A program made the translations under genes and the position numbers. Positions 31,339 to 39,063 of a stretch of DNA of 39,122 bases are shown piece after piece. Every line of letters begins with the position of its first letter. Within the stretch, counting starts at the first letter, position 1. This DNA comes from a virus, in IMG/VR virus record IMGVR_UViG_3300026519_000026, positions 1-39,122 of that record; one strand, written 5' to 3'. The notes under the pieces are model-generated. The model had not been told where the DNA came from and searched no databases. It saw only the letters and a list, made by a program, of their open reading frames with translations.

Positions 31339-31778
31339 GACAGCACCTTGTCATTGCGCAACCCCGGCCAGATATCCGGGGCCGCCTCCAGCAGCGTGCC
31401 GGCCGCGCTCAGCCCGCCTTTGAACATGGCCAGCCGTCCGCGCGCGCGCGCCGCGCGCGCCGATGCGCTCAGCTCGGCGCCGCGTGCCGCACCTCGCGCG
31501 CGCACCTCCTGGCTGGCGAAACTCTTCTCGCGACCGGCATCTTCCGCAAGCAACAGCGCCGTCGGGCTGTCAAGCGACACCCCCTTGGTCGCAAGCTGGG
31601 CGGTCTGCCGGGAAATCTCTGCACGGTAACGCTCACGCGTGCGAACATCCTCGATCGCCGACAGGGCAGCTTCGGTCTTGGCGCGTTTTTCCAGCAGGCT
31701 GGCCTGTTTCTGCTGGCTTCGGTTTTCGGCCGCACCGGCCGCGAGCTGAAGTACTGAAAGAAATGCAGGATTACACAT
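31335..31778 (-). CDS. Internal virion protein, T7 gp14-like (147 aa)
   Basis: The N-terminus MCNPAFLSVLQLAAGAAENR is typical of T7 gp14-type core proteins (MCxP start, hydrophobic helix). A coiled-coil-prone charged middle (KRAKTEAALSAIEDVRTRER) and Ala/Arg-rich end follow. gp14 forms the outer-membrane pore of the ejection apparatus in T7. It follows the nozzle gene with a TGATG overlap. Confidence 0.75.
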   Translation of the reverse strand: MCNPAFLSVLQLAAGAAENRSQQKQASLLEKRAKTEAALSAIEDVRTRERYRAEISRQTAQLATKGVSLDSPTALLLAEDAGREKSFASQEVRARGAARGAELSASARAARARGRLAMFKGGLSAAGTLLEAAPDIWPGLRNDKVLS

Positions 31779-34000
31779 CAGCCGGCCGCCCCGTCAATCA
31801 TTGCCGTCAGGGCCAGCACCGTGGCCGGCGCGCCACCAACCGGTTGAAACCTGATCGATGTTTCCACCGCGTAACCTCCCGCGAGCTGCAATTCACTGAC
31901 CCCGGAAAAGCCCTGCGTCAGCGCGGCCGCCACCGGCAGGTCGAGCACGTATTCATTGTCGTGGACGTACTCTGATTGCCCGGCCTCTCTCTCGACCACA
32001 GACGCCTGCAATGCCGCCGTGCGGTGCAGGCGAATGCCGTTGCCTGGCAAAATCCGCTTCAGCCGGCCGCCCCAGTCACCGTCAGCACCGGCCTGGCGAA
32101 TATCGAGCGTTTCCACTTCGTGGGTGCTGTCCAGCAACCCGATCACGGCGGTATTGACCGGGCTGTCCAACACCAGCGCACCTCCTGGCGGCACCACGAG
32201 CGGGCCGAACTCCCCCTGGTCGGTCCAGGCATGGACGGTCTCGCCAACCATATGGGGCAGCTGGAACGTATCGGTGGCCGGGTTCGGGGCAAACTTCGAT
32301 GCCGAAAACAAGTGCACCGCATCCGTGATCGGCTCGCTGCCGCGCAACATCCCGAAGGGCAAGGGCTGCTCTTCGACATGGCGCACCGTCGCCCCGTTGA
32401 TCGTGCGTTTCACGATCATCAACAGGCTGTCCAGCCCGGTGACCGGGTCGGGACTGGCGCAAATGCTTTCTACCTCGCCCCCCGCCAGGCTCAAGGTGGA
32501 CCAGCCAAGCACCTCTTCATCCGGGTCATACAGCATGACGGCCAGGCTGCCGTCGCCGCGGCGCAGCCAGATCAGGCGTTGCGATGCGTTCTGCCAGACC
32601 ATTTCGACAAAACCCGGATTGCCCAGGTGATCGGACGGCAGCGACAGCTCGACCATGGCGTTGCGGTCCTCGGCAAAGGCGTAGCGCAGTTCGAACACCC
32701 GCTGGCCGTCCTTTGAAATGAAAATCGGCTTGCCGTCCGGCACCGCCGGCCGCGCCGGGCTGACGCCCAGGCTGGCGTCGCGCTTCATCATGAAAGTGGT
32801 GGGTCCGATAGCCTGTTCGCGCGTGTCGGAGCGTGACGAAAACACATCGCCCAGGGCGCCGGCATGCAGGCCTCTACTGCCCGCCGCCAGCCACTGGATG
32901 GCGTTCAGGCTTTGCGATCCGTCGATCGCGTAGGCAAAACTGTCGGCAGCATTCACGCCGGGCTGGAAACCCGCGTAATTGCCGATTTCGGAAAACCACA
33001 TCGTGCGCGGCTCGGCCGTTGTGCCAGCGGCAACCAGGCGCTGGTCATGTATTGCGATGGCCTTGGGGTGGCCGTTCTCATTACTCCAGGCCCCAAGCGC
33101 CCAGCGGTATGTCGAATTCGCAACGCAAGGCGATGGAATGCGCTTGAGAACCGTTGCATCGACCGTGTTGGCATTGGTGAAGGCGGTGATGCGCGCGACG
33201 CCAACGCCGTCGGAAATGAAATCCCACTTGACCCCGGCGGCAACCTCTTCCTGGCCTTCGGTGTGCTGCGGCGGCACGCTCTTGGAGTTCGAGCCGGCCG
33301 CCAGCTGGTAGATGTTGCCGTCGTAGCGGCGCTGCGCGCCGACGCTCAGCGCCTCGTTTGCCGTCCAGATCGGAATGCCGGGGTAGCTGACCGGCTTCAT
33401 CTGGATCAGCGCACCCACCATGTTTGCCGTGAACATCGCGGCGATCGCCTGGATGGTGATCGCGCCGGTCTCGCCGCTTGGCGTGATGGTCCTGGCCGTA
33501 TTGGTATTGGCCGCCATGAACGGGCCGTCGTCGATCTGGTGGTCGGCAATCGTCCAGTTGTCCAGTGCCAGGCGCGACAGTTTCTGCATCGGCAACTGAC
33601 CATCCACAAGGTAGATCACATCGGCCGACTGCACCCAGGCCAGACGCGCAATGGCCGCGGCGTCGTACGGGGTTGCCAGCTCGTAGGGCGTCCCAGGGCT
33701 TGCACTGTCATCGACCAGCTGGCCATAGCGCCAGACCCGCATCTTGAACGGGGTGAATTCCAGTTGCAGCGCATCGTTCACCGCAAACTCGAAGGCGATC
33801 AGCCGGCCGGCATTGTTGCCGTCGGTCGCGCCCCGGAAAAGCGTTCCTGGCGCGCGCGTAAATCCCCCCTGGCGCATTGGCAGAAAGCCCGCGCAGCGGC
33901 GCAACCCGGTCTGAAAGCGCTGAAAATCCGGCCGCCCGTACAGGAGCGGCGACACCTCGCCCGACGAAAAGGCATATTGCGCGCTGGAAACCCGGCTCAC
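31778..34000 (-). CDS. Tail tubular protein B / nozzle (T7 gp12-like)
   Basis: A 740-aa beta-rich protein with the family's N-terminal pattern SSAQYAFSSGEVSPLLYGRP and FQTGLRRCAGFLPMRQGGFT (tail tubular B start), plus VYLVDG-like and GPTTFMMKRDASLG blade segments. It forms the distal tail tube and nozzle that closes the DNA channel. I start it at GTG 34000: GGAGG at 7 nt and a GTGA overlap with the TTPA stop. The ATG at 34021 overlaps the previous gene without RBS. Confidence 0.92.
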   Translation of the reverse strand: MSRVSSAQYAFSSGEVSPLLYGRPDFQRFQTGLRRCAGFLPMRQGGFTRAPGTLFRGATDGNNAGRLIAFEFAVNDALQLEFTPFKMRVWRYGQLVDDSASPGTPYELATPYDAAAIARLAWVQSADVIYLVDGQLPMQKLSRLALDNWTIADHQIDDGPFMAANTNTARTITPSGETGAITIQAIAAMFTANMVGALIQMKPVSYPGIPIWTANEALSVGAQRRYDGNIYQLAAGSNSKSVPPQHTEGQEEVAAGVKWDFISDGVGVARITAFTNANTVDATVLKRIPSPCVANSTYRWALGAWSNENGHPKAIAIHDQRLVAAGTTAEPRTMWFSEIGNYAGFQPGVNAADSFAYAIDGSQSLNAIQWLAAGSRGLHAGALGDVFSSRSDTREQAIGPTTFMMKRDASLGVSPARPAVPDGKPIFISKDGQRVFELRYAFAEDRNAMVELSLPSDHLGNPGFVEMVWQNASQRLIWLRRGDGSLAVMLYDPDEEVLGWSTLSLAGGEVESICASPDPVTGLDSLLMIVKRTINGATVRHVEEQPLPFGMLRGSEPITDAVHLFSASKFAPNPATDTFQLPHMVGETVHAWTDQGEFGPLVVPPGGALVLDSPVNTAVIGLLDSTHEVETLDIRQAGADGDWGGRLKRILPGNGIRLHRTAALQASVVEREAGQSEYVHDNEYVLDLPVAAALTQGFSGVSELQLAGGYAVETSIRFQPVGGAPATVLALTAMIDGAAG

Positions 34001-34593
34001 AGGATCGCCTCCGATGCCCAATCGCCCGGCTCGGGCCGGTCGTCATAACGCCCCGGCGAGGCATCGATGCGGTCTGCCTCCAGGGCATCCGCCATCGCAT
34101 CAGCCGCATCGGCAATCAACGCCTGGCGTTTTGACCGGCTGGTTTGCAGTTCCGGCATCAAGGTGGCCAGCTTGTAGGCAACGGCCACCTGGAAACTCTG
34201 CGGAAGGCGCGCCGGATCGCTGACCTCGGCGGTGTAGATGATGCGCAGCGGTCCGGCCTGATCGGCGTGCAAATAGTCCTTGTCGGCGCGCCAGCAGATA
34301 TTTCCATCGCCCACCTTGCGGATCCTCACCAGATCGGACGGCAGGCTGTAACCATGGGAAAGATCGACATCGACCAGGTATCCCGGCGTCGCACTGTTCA
34401 CCTCGGGCAAATCGGCGATGACCCTGGCAAACCCCCAATCGGCGCGTTCCAGGCAAACCCTCAGCGCGCGCGGCCAGGCATCGGCGGCGGCCTGCGCCTT
34501 GGGGCTGGTGTCGGAAAGGGAAGAAATCGGGCGCTGCTCCAACAGCCGAAAGGCCATTGCGACAATTCCGTTGTTGGCAATTGGGTTGGCCAT
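33997..34593 (-). CDS. Tail tubular protein A / adaptor (T7 gp11-like)
   Basis: A 198-aa protein with the gp11-like plan: an N-terminal helical part (MANPIANNGIVAMAFRLLEQ), conserved ADWGFARVIADLP, YSLPSDLVRIRKVG and RIIYTAEVSDPARLPQSFQV, and a helical end. It docks under the portal to connect the nozzle. It lies directly before TTPB. A 71-bp gap upstream holds a 7-bp GC-rich hairpin (about 34624-34648) without a T-run. Confidence 0.9.
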   Translation of the reverse strand: MANPIANNGIVAMAFRLLEQRPISSLSDTSPKAQAAADAWPRALRVCLERADWGFARVIADLPEVNSATPGYLVDVDLSHGYSLPSDLVRIRKVGDGNICWRADKDYLHADQAGPLRIIYTAEVSDPARLPQSFQVAVAYKLATLMPELQTSRSKRQALIADAADAMADALEADRIDASPGRYDDRPEPGDWASEAIL

Positions 34594-34664
34594 GCGTTTC
34601 GCCCGCTATCAGGGATGTCACGCCGGGCACGGATGCGCGCCCGGCATGGTTGTCGTCGGCCGGC

Positions 34665-35120
34665 TCAGGCCAGAAAGCTGATCCGGAACGGCATCGATCC
34701 GGCACCGGCAGCGCCAGCCGCCGCGCCGTGCTTGTAAAGCGTGATGAAACCACCGGGATCGGCGGCGAGCCCCAGAATTTCCCACAGCGCCTTGCCGTGA
34801 TTGGCATCGCCGAACACCTTCGGGCTGACGGTGTTGCCGGCGGCCTTGGCGACGTTGACCAGCGCCGTCGCGTCGGTGAGCGTCCCGATCTCGATCTGGG
34901 CATAACCGTCGTTTTGCACGTCAAACGCCGTGCTTTCATCGACCAGGCAGTTGGACGGCAACTCGCACAGCTTGTAGGTGGAGCCCTGGCTGTCGGCCGC
35001 GCCGTTCGAAACCGTGCCGGTGATGGTGTAAAGCCGGGCCTTGGCCCGGGCCGCGTCGATGACCTGGCCGCCGGCCAGCTCGTCGCGGTAGATGTCGGAA
35101 TTGAGATTGACAACGGGCAT
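34665..35120 (-). CDS. Capsid cement/decoration candidate (151 aa)
   Basis: It is encoded right after the major capsid protein, the usual place of cement proteins (compare Bbp16 in BPP-1-type phages). It begins MPVVNLNSDIYRDELAGGQV, is strand-rich (KARLYTITGTVSNGAADSQG, TAFDVQNDGYAQIEIGTLTD) and ends with a Gly/Ala flexible loop and SMPFRISFLA. The family match is by position, not clear homology. GGAGGG lies close before ATG 35120, preceded by a strong hairpin. Confidence 0.7.
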   Translation of the reverse strand: MPVVNLNSDIYRDELAGGQVIDAARAKARLYTITGTVSNGAADSQGSTYKLCELPSNCLVDESTAFDVQNDGYAQIEIGTLTDATALVNVAKAAGNTVSPKVFGDANHGKALWEILGLAADPGGFITLYKHGAAAGAAGAGSMPFRISFLA

Positions 35121-35147
35121 CTTGCCCTCCTTTTCGCTTTGATTTTA

Positions 35148-35173
35148 CCCGCGGCGGGATCAGCCGCCGCGGG
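35148..35173 (-). terminator. Strong GC hairpin between capsid and cement genes
   Basis: A perfect 10-bp stem (CCCGCGGCGG at 35148-35157 with CCGCCGCGGG at 35164-35173, loop of 6). Neither side has a proper T-run, so it may be a partial terminator, an RNA-processing or an mRNA-stabilising element that sets the capsid to downstream gene ratio. Confidence 0.5.
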
Positions 35174-35182
35174 TTGCTACAA

Positions 35183-36097
35183 TCAGGCTTCCTGCGCCTC
35201 GATCACGTGCACGCCCAGATCCTCGGTGCGGGTCGCATCCATGTAGGCATCCACGTGGATGTAGGGGGTGTTGCGCGCATGCGTGTCGTTCCACATGTCG
35301 GGCTTGATGTCCTGCCAGACGCCCAGCACGACCTTGTCCTTGATCCAGACCGGGCAGGACCGGATGTTTGACACCTTGGGCAGGCGGTTCACCTCGACGA
35401 ACTCGAACCCCATCAGTCGCTTGACCTTGCCCTCAACGACCGCCGGCTGTTCCAGCATGTTCAGGCTGGCGCTGGCGCTCTCGACGATCCCCAGCAGGTC
35501 GTCGTGCTGGTTGGTGGTGATCGCCATCACCGGAGTGTTGAACTCCAGGTCGTTTTCGTCCAGCCCCAGCTGCTTGCGCGCGGCGCGCAGCTTGGCGATG
35601 GTCAGACCCTGGTTGTTGTGCACGGTCTTGTAGGTCGCCGGCAGCGCGGTGCCGGCATTGCCGGGCCGCTTGCCTTCGCTGACCGCGCCCAGGATCCCGC
35701 CATCGGCCAGCGCGCCGTTCCCATCAAGCCCCAGGATGGTGTCATCGATGCCGCGCCGGATGGCCATGACATGGGCATTCATCAGCCGCGAACTGGCGTC
35801 GGACGACTGGCGGAACTTGTCCTCGCTATCGAGATACTGGCCAGTTTCGATCGGGTCGCGATAGATCAGCCAGCGCCGGGTGCGGTTCGGCACGTTTTCG
35901 ATATTCGATCGGCGCCGGCCGGTGCCCCGGCGATAGTTCACCTCGCCGATGATGTTGGCGGCAACGGCACCTTCGCCGGTCGCCGGTTGTTCGGTCACAT
36001 ATTTGCGCAGCTTCGAGCCGCGATACTGGGTCGCCAGCATGAATTCGTCGCGAAACATCATGCGATGATGCTGTTCCACCAATTGATCAAAGGACAT
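35183..36097 (-). CDS. Major capsid protein (Phage_capsid_2-like)
   Basis: A 304-aa coat protein. Typical segments are MSFDQLVEQHHRMMFRDEFM, IIGEVNYRRGTGRRRSNIEN, NRTRRWLIYRDPIETGQYLD, a central MAIRRGIDDTILG and late VSNIRSCPVWIKDKVVLGVW. This fits the HK97-fold coat family of BPP-1-like podoviruses (length about 300-330). GGAGG is well spaced before ATG 36097. Unlike the rest of the head module, it follows its own terminator and promoter, because of the antirepressor cassette inserted upstream. The 240-bp gap 36098-36338 holds these signals. Confidence 0.9.
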   Translation of the reverse strand: MSFDQLVEQHHRMMFRDEFMLATQYRGSKLRKYVTEQPATGEGAVAANIIGEVNYRRGTGRRRSNIENVPNRTRRWLIYRDPIETGQYLDSEDKFRQSSDASSRLMNAHVMAIRRGIDDTILGLDGNGALADGGILGAVSEGKRPGNAGTALPATYKTVHNNQGLTIAKLRAARKQLGLDENDLEFNTPVMAITTNQHDDLLGIVESASASLNMLEQPAVVEGKVKRLMGFEFVEVNRLPKVSNIRSCPVWIKDKVVLGVWQDIKPDMWNDTHARNTPYIHVDAYMDATRTEDLGVHVIEAQEA

Positions 36098-36250
36098 TGG
36101 GCCCCTCCACGAAAAACAGTTGCAATTGAGGTTTTTCGGAAGGGATGCCCGGCTCGAAACCGGACCCGCCCTGGGGCATCACGCGCCATGTTCGGCAGTC
36201 TGTTCCCGCGGTCAAACGGACGGCACAATGCACCGATACCCGTTGCGCAG

Positions 36251-36279
36251 AAAATCCAGAACCGACTCGCGCTTGTCAA
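36251..36279 (-). promoter_or_regulatory. Probable promoter for the capsid operon
   Basis: On the minus strand TTGACA (36279-36274), 17-bp spacer, then GATTTT (36256-36251; 3 of 6). It lies directly behind the terminator of the antirepressor cassette and about 150 bp before the capsid start, so it would restore transcription of the coat and tail genes. The -10 match is weak. Confidence 0.5.
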
Positions 36280-36281
36280 GC

Positions 36282-36322
36282 CAAAAAATCAAAATATGCC
36301 CCGGCACCGATGGAACCGGGGC
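36282..36322 (-). terminator. Rho-independent terminator after the BRO cassette
   Basis: On the minus strand a 7-bp stem GCCCCGG/CCGGGGC (36316-36322 with 36298-36304, 11-nt loop) is followed by a T-rich tract ATATTTTGATTTTTT (36297-36283). It would end transcripts of the 79-aa gene and the BRO gene before the capsid promoter. Confidence 0.75.
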
Positions 36323-36338
36323 AGATGTGGGGGCCGGA

Positions 36339-36578
36339 TCAGCCCGAACACATGCGTGTCAGCACGTCCGCATGGCCCTTCGCGCGCAGCCGGAACCCGC
36401 CGATCGCGGCCAGCAACGCCAGCGCCTGCTGGCCGCGGTCCGGCTCGCGCGCCAGCTTTTGCGCCAGCATGTTGTGCAACGCCGCCTCGCAGCCTTCGGC
36501 ATAATGCAGCGCCTCGGTGATTTCCTCGCCGATCTCGAAACCGGCCTGTTCCAGATCTTCACGCTCACGATCAGGCAT
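36339..36578 (-). CDS. Unknown 79-aa protein of the antirepressor cassette
   Basis: An acidic N-terminus (MPDREREDLEQAGFEIGEEI) followed by helices (EALHYAEGCEAALHNMLAQK). It overlaps the BRO gene by 8 bp and ends 17 bp before the terminator, so it belongs with the BRO gene, not the capsid module. No family is recognised. Confidence 0.65.
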   Translation of the reverse strand: MPDREREDLEQAGFEIGEEITEALHYAEGCEAALHNMLAQKLAREPDRGQQALALLAAIGGFRLRAKGHADVLTRMCSG

Positions 36579-37410
36579 CGGCCACCTCCCGCGCTTCGAC
36601 CAGCGCGCCGGGCACCACGACGCCGCGCGTCGCCTCGCCGCCGATCGACAGCACCTGGTTGCTGATCATCGCCCCGCCCAGCGCCAGCAGCGCCGCGCGC
36701 CAGCCGCCGCCGGCCCAGCGTGTGCCTGCAAACAGCGACGCCACCGCCGGATGCGCCGGGTTGGCCACGAACAGGCCGTCCTCGACCAGGCGCAGCCCCC
36801 AGCCGTTCAGCGCCCGCACGTCGCGCGCCGCGATCGCCGCGCCGGCCACGTCCAGAACATGGGCCAGGCATTCGCGCCCCTCGGCCGCGCTCGCCGGCGC
36901 ATTGTCGGGGCCGATCTGCGGCAGCGGGCTGCGCGTCCAGATCGACACCGCCGCCCGGCGCCCGCGCGTCAGCCGCGCCTCGCGCACCAGCTGCAGCCAG
37001 ATTTCCGCCTCGCGCAGCGGCAGCCCGGCGATCTCGCCGCCCGTGGCCGCGCCCGCCGGCAGCCGGTGTTCATAGCGCCCCTGCTTGCGGATCGCCGGCA
37101 GAACCTCGGCCGTGACCCACTTGCGGAACCGGCGCGCCTGTTCCTTGCGGCTGGTCAGCACCAGCGCGTAAAGACCGCTTTCGGAAATGATGGTGGCGTT
37201 CGGGTTCCCGCGAATAGTGTCGGTTTTACCGACGGTATTCAGGTTCACAACCTCACGCTCGTCATCATCGAGCCGGGAAACTGCATCTCGCGAGTTTCCA
37301 ATCTCCAAAACGCGGCAGACATCCGCCGCCACGAACCACGGCTCGTCCTCGCGCATCACCACGCGCACGGCCTGTTCCTCGAAATCGAATGGGAGTATTT
37401 CGGTGCTCAT
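36571..37410 (-). CDS. BRO-N domain antirepressor
   Basis: A 279-aa protein. Its first about 110 residues are a BRO-N (Bro/antirepressor) domain: ILPFDFEEQAVRVVMREDEP, WFVAADVCRVLEIGNSRDAV, ISESGLYALVLTSRKEQARR, FRKWVTAEVLPAIRKQGRYE. Such proteins bind DNA or repressors and can trigger prophage induction. The C-terminal half is variable and not assigned. It has a perfect AGGAGG 7 nt before ATG 37410. An operator-like CCACTAGG overlaps this RBS, which suggests autoregulation. It is an outsider between scaffold and capsid genes. Confidence 0.85.
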   Translation of the reverse strand: MSTEILPFDFEEQAVRVVMREDEPWFVAADVCRVLEIGNSRDAVSRLDDDEREVVNLNTVGKTDTIRGNPNATIISESGLYALVLTSRKEQARRFRKWVTAEVLPAIRKQGRYEHRLPAGAATGGEIAGLPLREAEIWLQLVREARLTRGRRAAVSIWTRSPLPQIGPDNAPASAAEGRECLAHVLDVAGAAIAARDVRALNGWGLRLVEDGLFVANPAHPAVASLFAGTRWAGGGWRAALLALGGAMISNQVLSIGGEATRGVVVPGALVEAREVADA

Positions 37411-37417
37411 CTGGCAT

Positions 37418-37581
37418 CCTCCTAGTGGTTGAATGATCCCACCCACCCCCTGTCAACAGGGTGGCCAGGCAACAGCGGGTTGACAGACCGCCACTAGGAA
37501 CGGCAGACCTTTCGGTCTCCCACTGCGCCTGACCATGGAAAAGGCCGCGTTACGGGCGGCCTCGGTTGCGCCTAGTGGTTG
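37418..37581 (-). promoter_or_regulatory. Control region of BRO cassette with CCTAGTGG operators
   Basis: CCTAGTGGTTG occurs at 37421-37431 and 37571-37581 and its inverse CCACTAGG at 37491-37498. TTGACA boxes on the minus strand lie at 37456-37451, 37595-37590 and 37657-37652, with only weak -10 candidates (about 3 of 6 or less). A hairpin CCACC..CAGGGTGG lies around 37443-37464. The 285-bp gap 37411-37694 contains no gene. Confidence 0.55.
37539..37562 (-). terminator. Rho-independent terminator after scaffold gene
   Basis: On the minus strand GGCCGC, loop of 7, GCGGCC (37561-37556 with 37548-37543, extended by one A-T pair) is followed by TTTTCC (37542-37537). It closes the packaging and scaffold transcript before the BRO control region. 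Confidence 0.65.
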
Positions 37582-37694
37582 GGTCGGGCTGTCAATCCCG
37601 GCGGGCACATGGGGTGCCCGCACCGGGGATGTTGCCAGACGGCGCGGGTTGTGTCAATCGCCCCGCCCGAAGATGCCGACGGGGCGCGCGCGGC

Positions 37695-38762
37695 TCATCC
37701 GGCGGCGGAGGCGATCTTGGTCAGCCGCTCGATCTCCGGGCGCAGCCGGTTCATCGCCGCCACGTCGCCGGCGGCCATGGCCTTGCCGTAATCGCCGTCG
37801 GGGCCGCGCAGCCGCGCCAGCTGCTGACGCGCCTCCGCCGGGGTGGTGCCAAGCGCGGTGCCGCCCTTGCCCAGCCCCTTGATGCCGTCCTCGCCCAGCA
37901 TCTCGCCGATCGCCGCGCCCATGCGGATGATCGCGGCGTCGCCGGTTGCCTCTTTCAGCGCCGCGGTCAGGTTCTGCAAGGCGGCGTTGTCCAGCCCGGC
38001 GGCCTCGGCGATCGCGCTCATGCCCTGGCGCGCGATCTGCAGCTTGGCCGGCAACTCGTCGCCCCAGTCCTTGCGCAGATCCTCCATCATCGCTTCGGTG
38101 GCCTGGTTCAACTCGTCCTGAACGCCCTGCACGGTGCCGCCCACGTGCTTGGCATAGGCCTCGACCAGGCGCTGCACCGCGCCCGGCGGCACCCCTTCCT
38201 CGAAGGCGATTTCGCGCACCTGCGCTTCCAGCGCCTCGTCGTATTCGACGCCCTTGGGCAGTTCCGGGCGCTTGATCTCGTAGCCGTCGGCCTTCTCCGG
38301 CAGGCCGAACAGCTCGCGGTTGGCCTTGACCCAGTCCTTGACGTCTTCGCCCTCGCCCGGCTTGGCAATCAGGCTGTCGGCCGGTTTGCCCAGCTTCTGC
38401 TCGCTGGCGCGCCAGCCCCTAAACGCCTTCAGCAGCAGCTCGTCCTTGTCCTCGGTGGTCATGCCCTTCTTGGCCAGCCAGTCGCGCTCATCATTCAGGA
38501 TCGTGTCGGCCTCCCACCAGGGCTTGCCACCGCCTGCACCTTCGCCGGCGCCTTCGCCGCCGCCTTCGCCTTCGCCGCCACCGGCACCACCGCCTGCACC
38601 CTCGCCGCCACCAGCACCCGCGCCACCGCCGCCTTCACCACCAGCGCCTTCACCACCGGCGCCTTCACCACCGGCGCCAGCACCGCCCGCGCCGCCGCCT
38701 GCGCCTTCGCCCGCGCCTTGCCAGAACGGGCGGGGCAGCTTCCAGAATTCAGTCAATGTCAT
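37695..38762 (-). CDS. Scaffolding protein with Gly-Ala-Glu repeat tract
   Basis: A 355-aa protein between the portal-side small gene and the capsid, the place of the assembly scaffold. After MTLTEFWKLPRPFWQ there is a roughly 65-residue low-complexity tract of GAGGE-type repeats. Then come a conserved module (KPWWEADTILNDERDWLAKK, LLLKAFRGWRASEQKLGKPA) and a long helical C-terminal part (VREIAFEEGVPPGAVQRLVE and on) as in podophage scaffolds. The repeat tract differs by 9 residues between the two copies in this window, so it is length-variable. It overlaps the preceding small gene by 14 bp. A terminator follows about 130 bp downstream. Confidence 0.85.
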   Translation of the reverse strand: MTLTEFWKLPRPFWQGAGEGAGGGAGGAGAGGEGAGGEGAGGEGGGGAGAGGGEGAGGGAGGGEGEGGGEGAGEGAGGGKPWWEADTILNDERDWLAKKGMTTEDKDELLLKAFRGWRASEQKLGKPADSLIAKPGEGEDVKDWVKANRELFGLPEKADGYEIKRPELPKGVEYDEALEAQVREIAFEEGVPPGAVQRLVEAYAKHVGGTVQGVQDELNQATEAMMEDLRKDWGDELPAKLQIARQGMSAIAEAAGLDNAALQNLTAALKEATGDAAIIRMGAAIGEMLGEDGIKGLGKGGTALGTTPAEARQQLARLRGPDGDYGKAMAAGDVAAMNRLRPEIERLTKIASAAG

Positions 38763-39063
38763 TGTTCGTCTCCACGATTTGTTGCAGTTCCAAAGGGTTG
38801 ATACTCATCAGCGCCAGCAGTTCCTGCGCCAGTTCGGCCCGGCCGCGTTCTACCGCCAGCCGGATCGGGTCGATCGGCAGTTGCACCTCGACGCCATCCT
38901 CAAAGGTCTTGGCGCGCTGTGCCAGGATGCCGCCCATGCGGATCACGTCCTGCGCCAGCGCCGGCTCGCGCTCGGCCGCCGCCGCCCAGCGCGTCGCCAG
39001 CCGCTGAGCGGCGCGCCGGTTGGGCGACAGCTGGCGCAGGATGGTGATCTTGTCGAAGATCAT
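38749..39063 (-). CDS. Small head-module protein, Bbp19-like candidate (second copy)
   Basis: Same gene as 370-684, with Leu instead of Phe at residue 91 and otherwise synonymous differences. It overlaps the scaffold start by 14 bp and the portal stop by ATGA. Its presence at both ends comes from contig closure, not from gene duplication inside one genome, unless tandem prophages are involved. Confidence 0.75.
   Translation of the reverse strand: MIFDKITILRQLSPNRRAAQRLATRWAAAAEREPALAQDVIRMGGILAQRAKTFEDGVEVQLPIDPIRLAVERGRAELAQELLALMSINPLELQQIVETNNDID

Noticed and set aside
38749-39063. True duplication of the small head gene within one genome
   Set aside because: The whole end segment, including the scaffold start and portal end, repeats collinearly at the two window edges, which fits closure of a circular or concatemeric genome.
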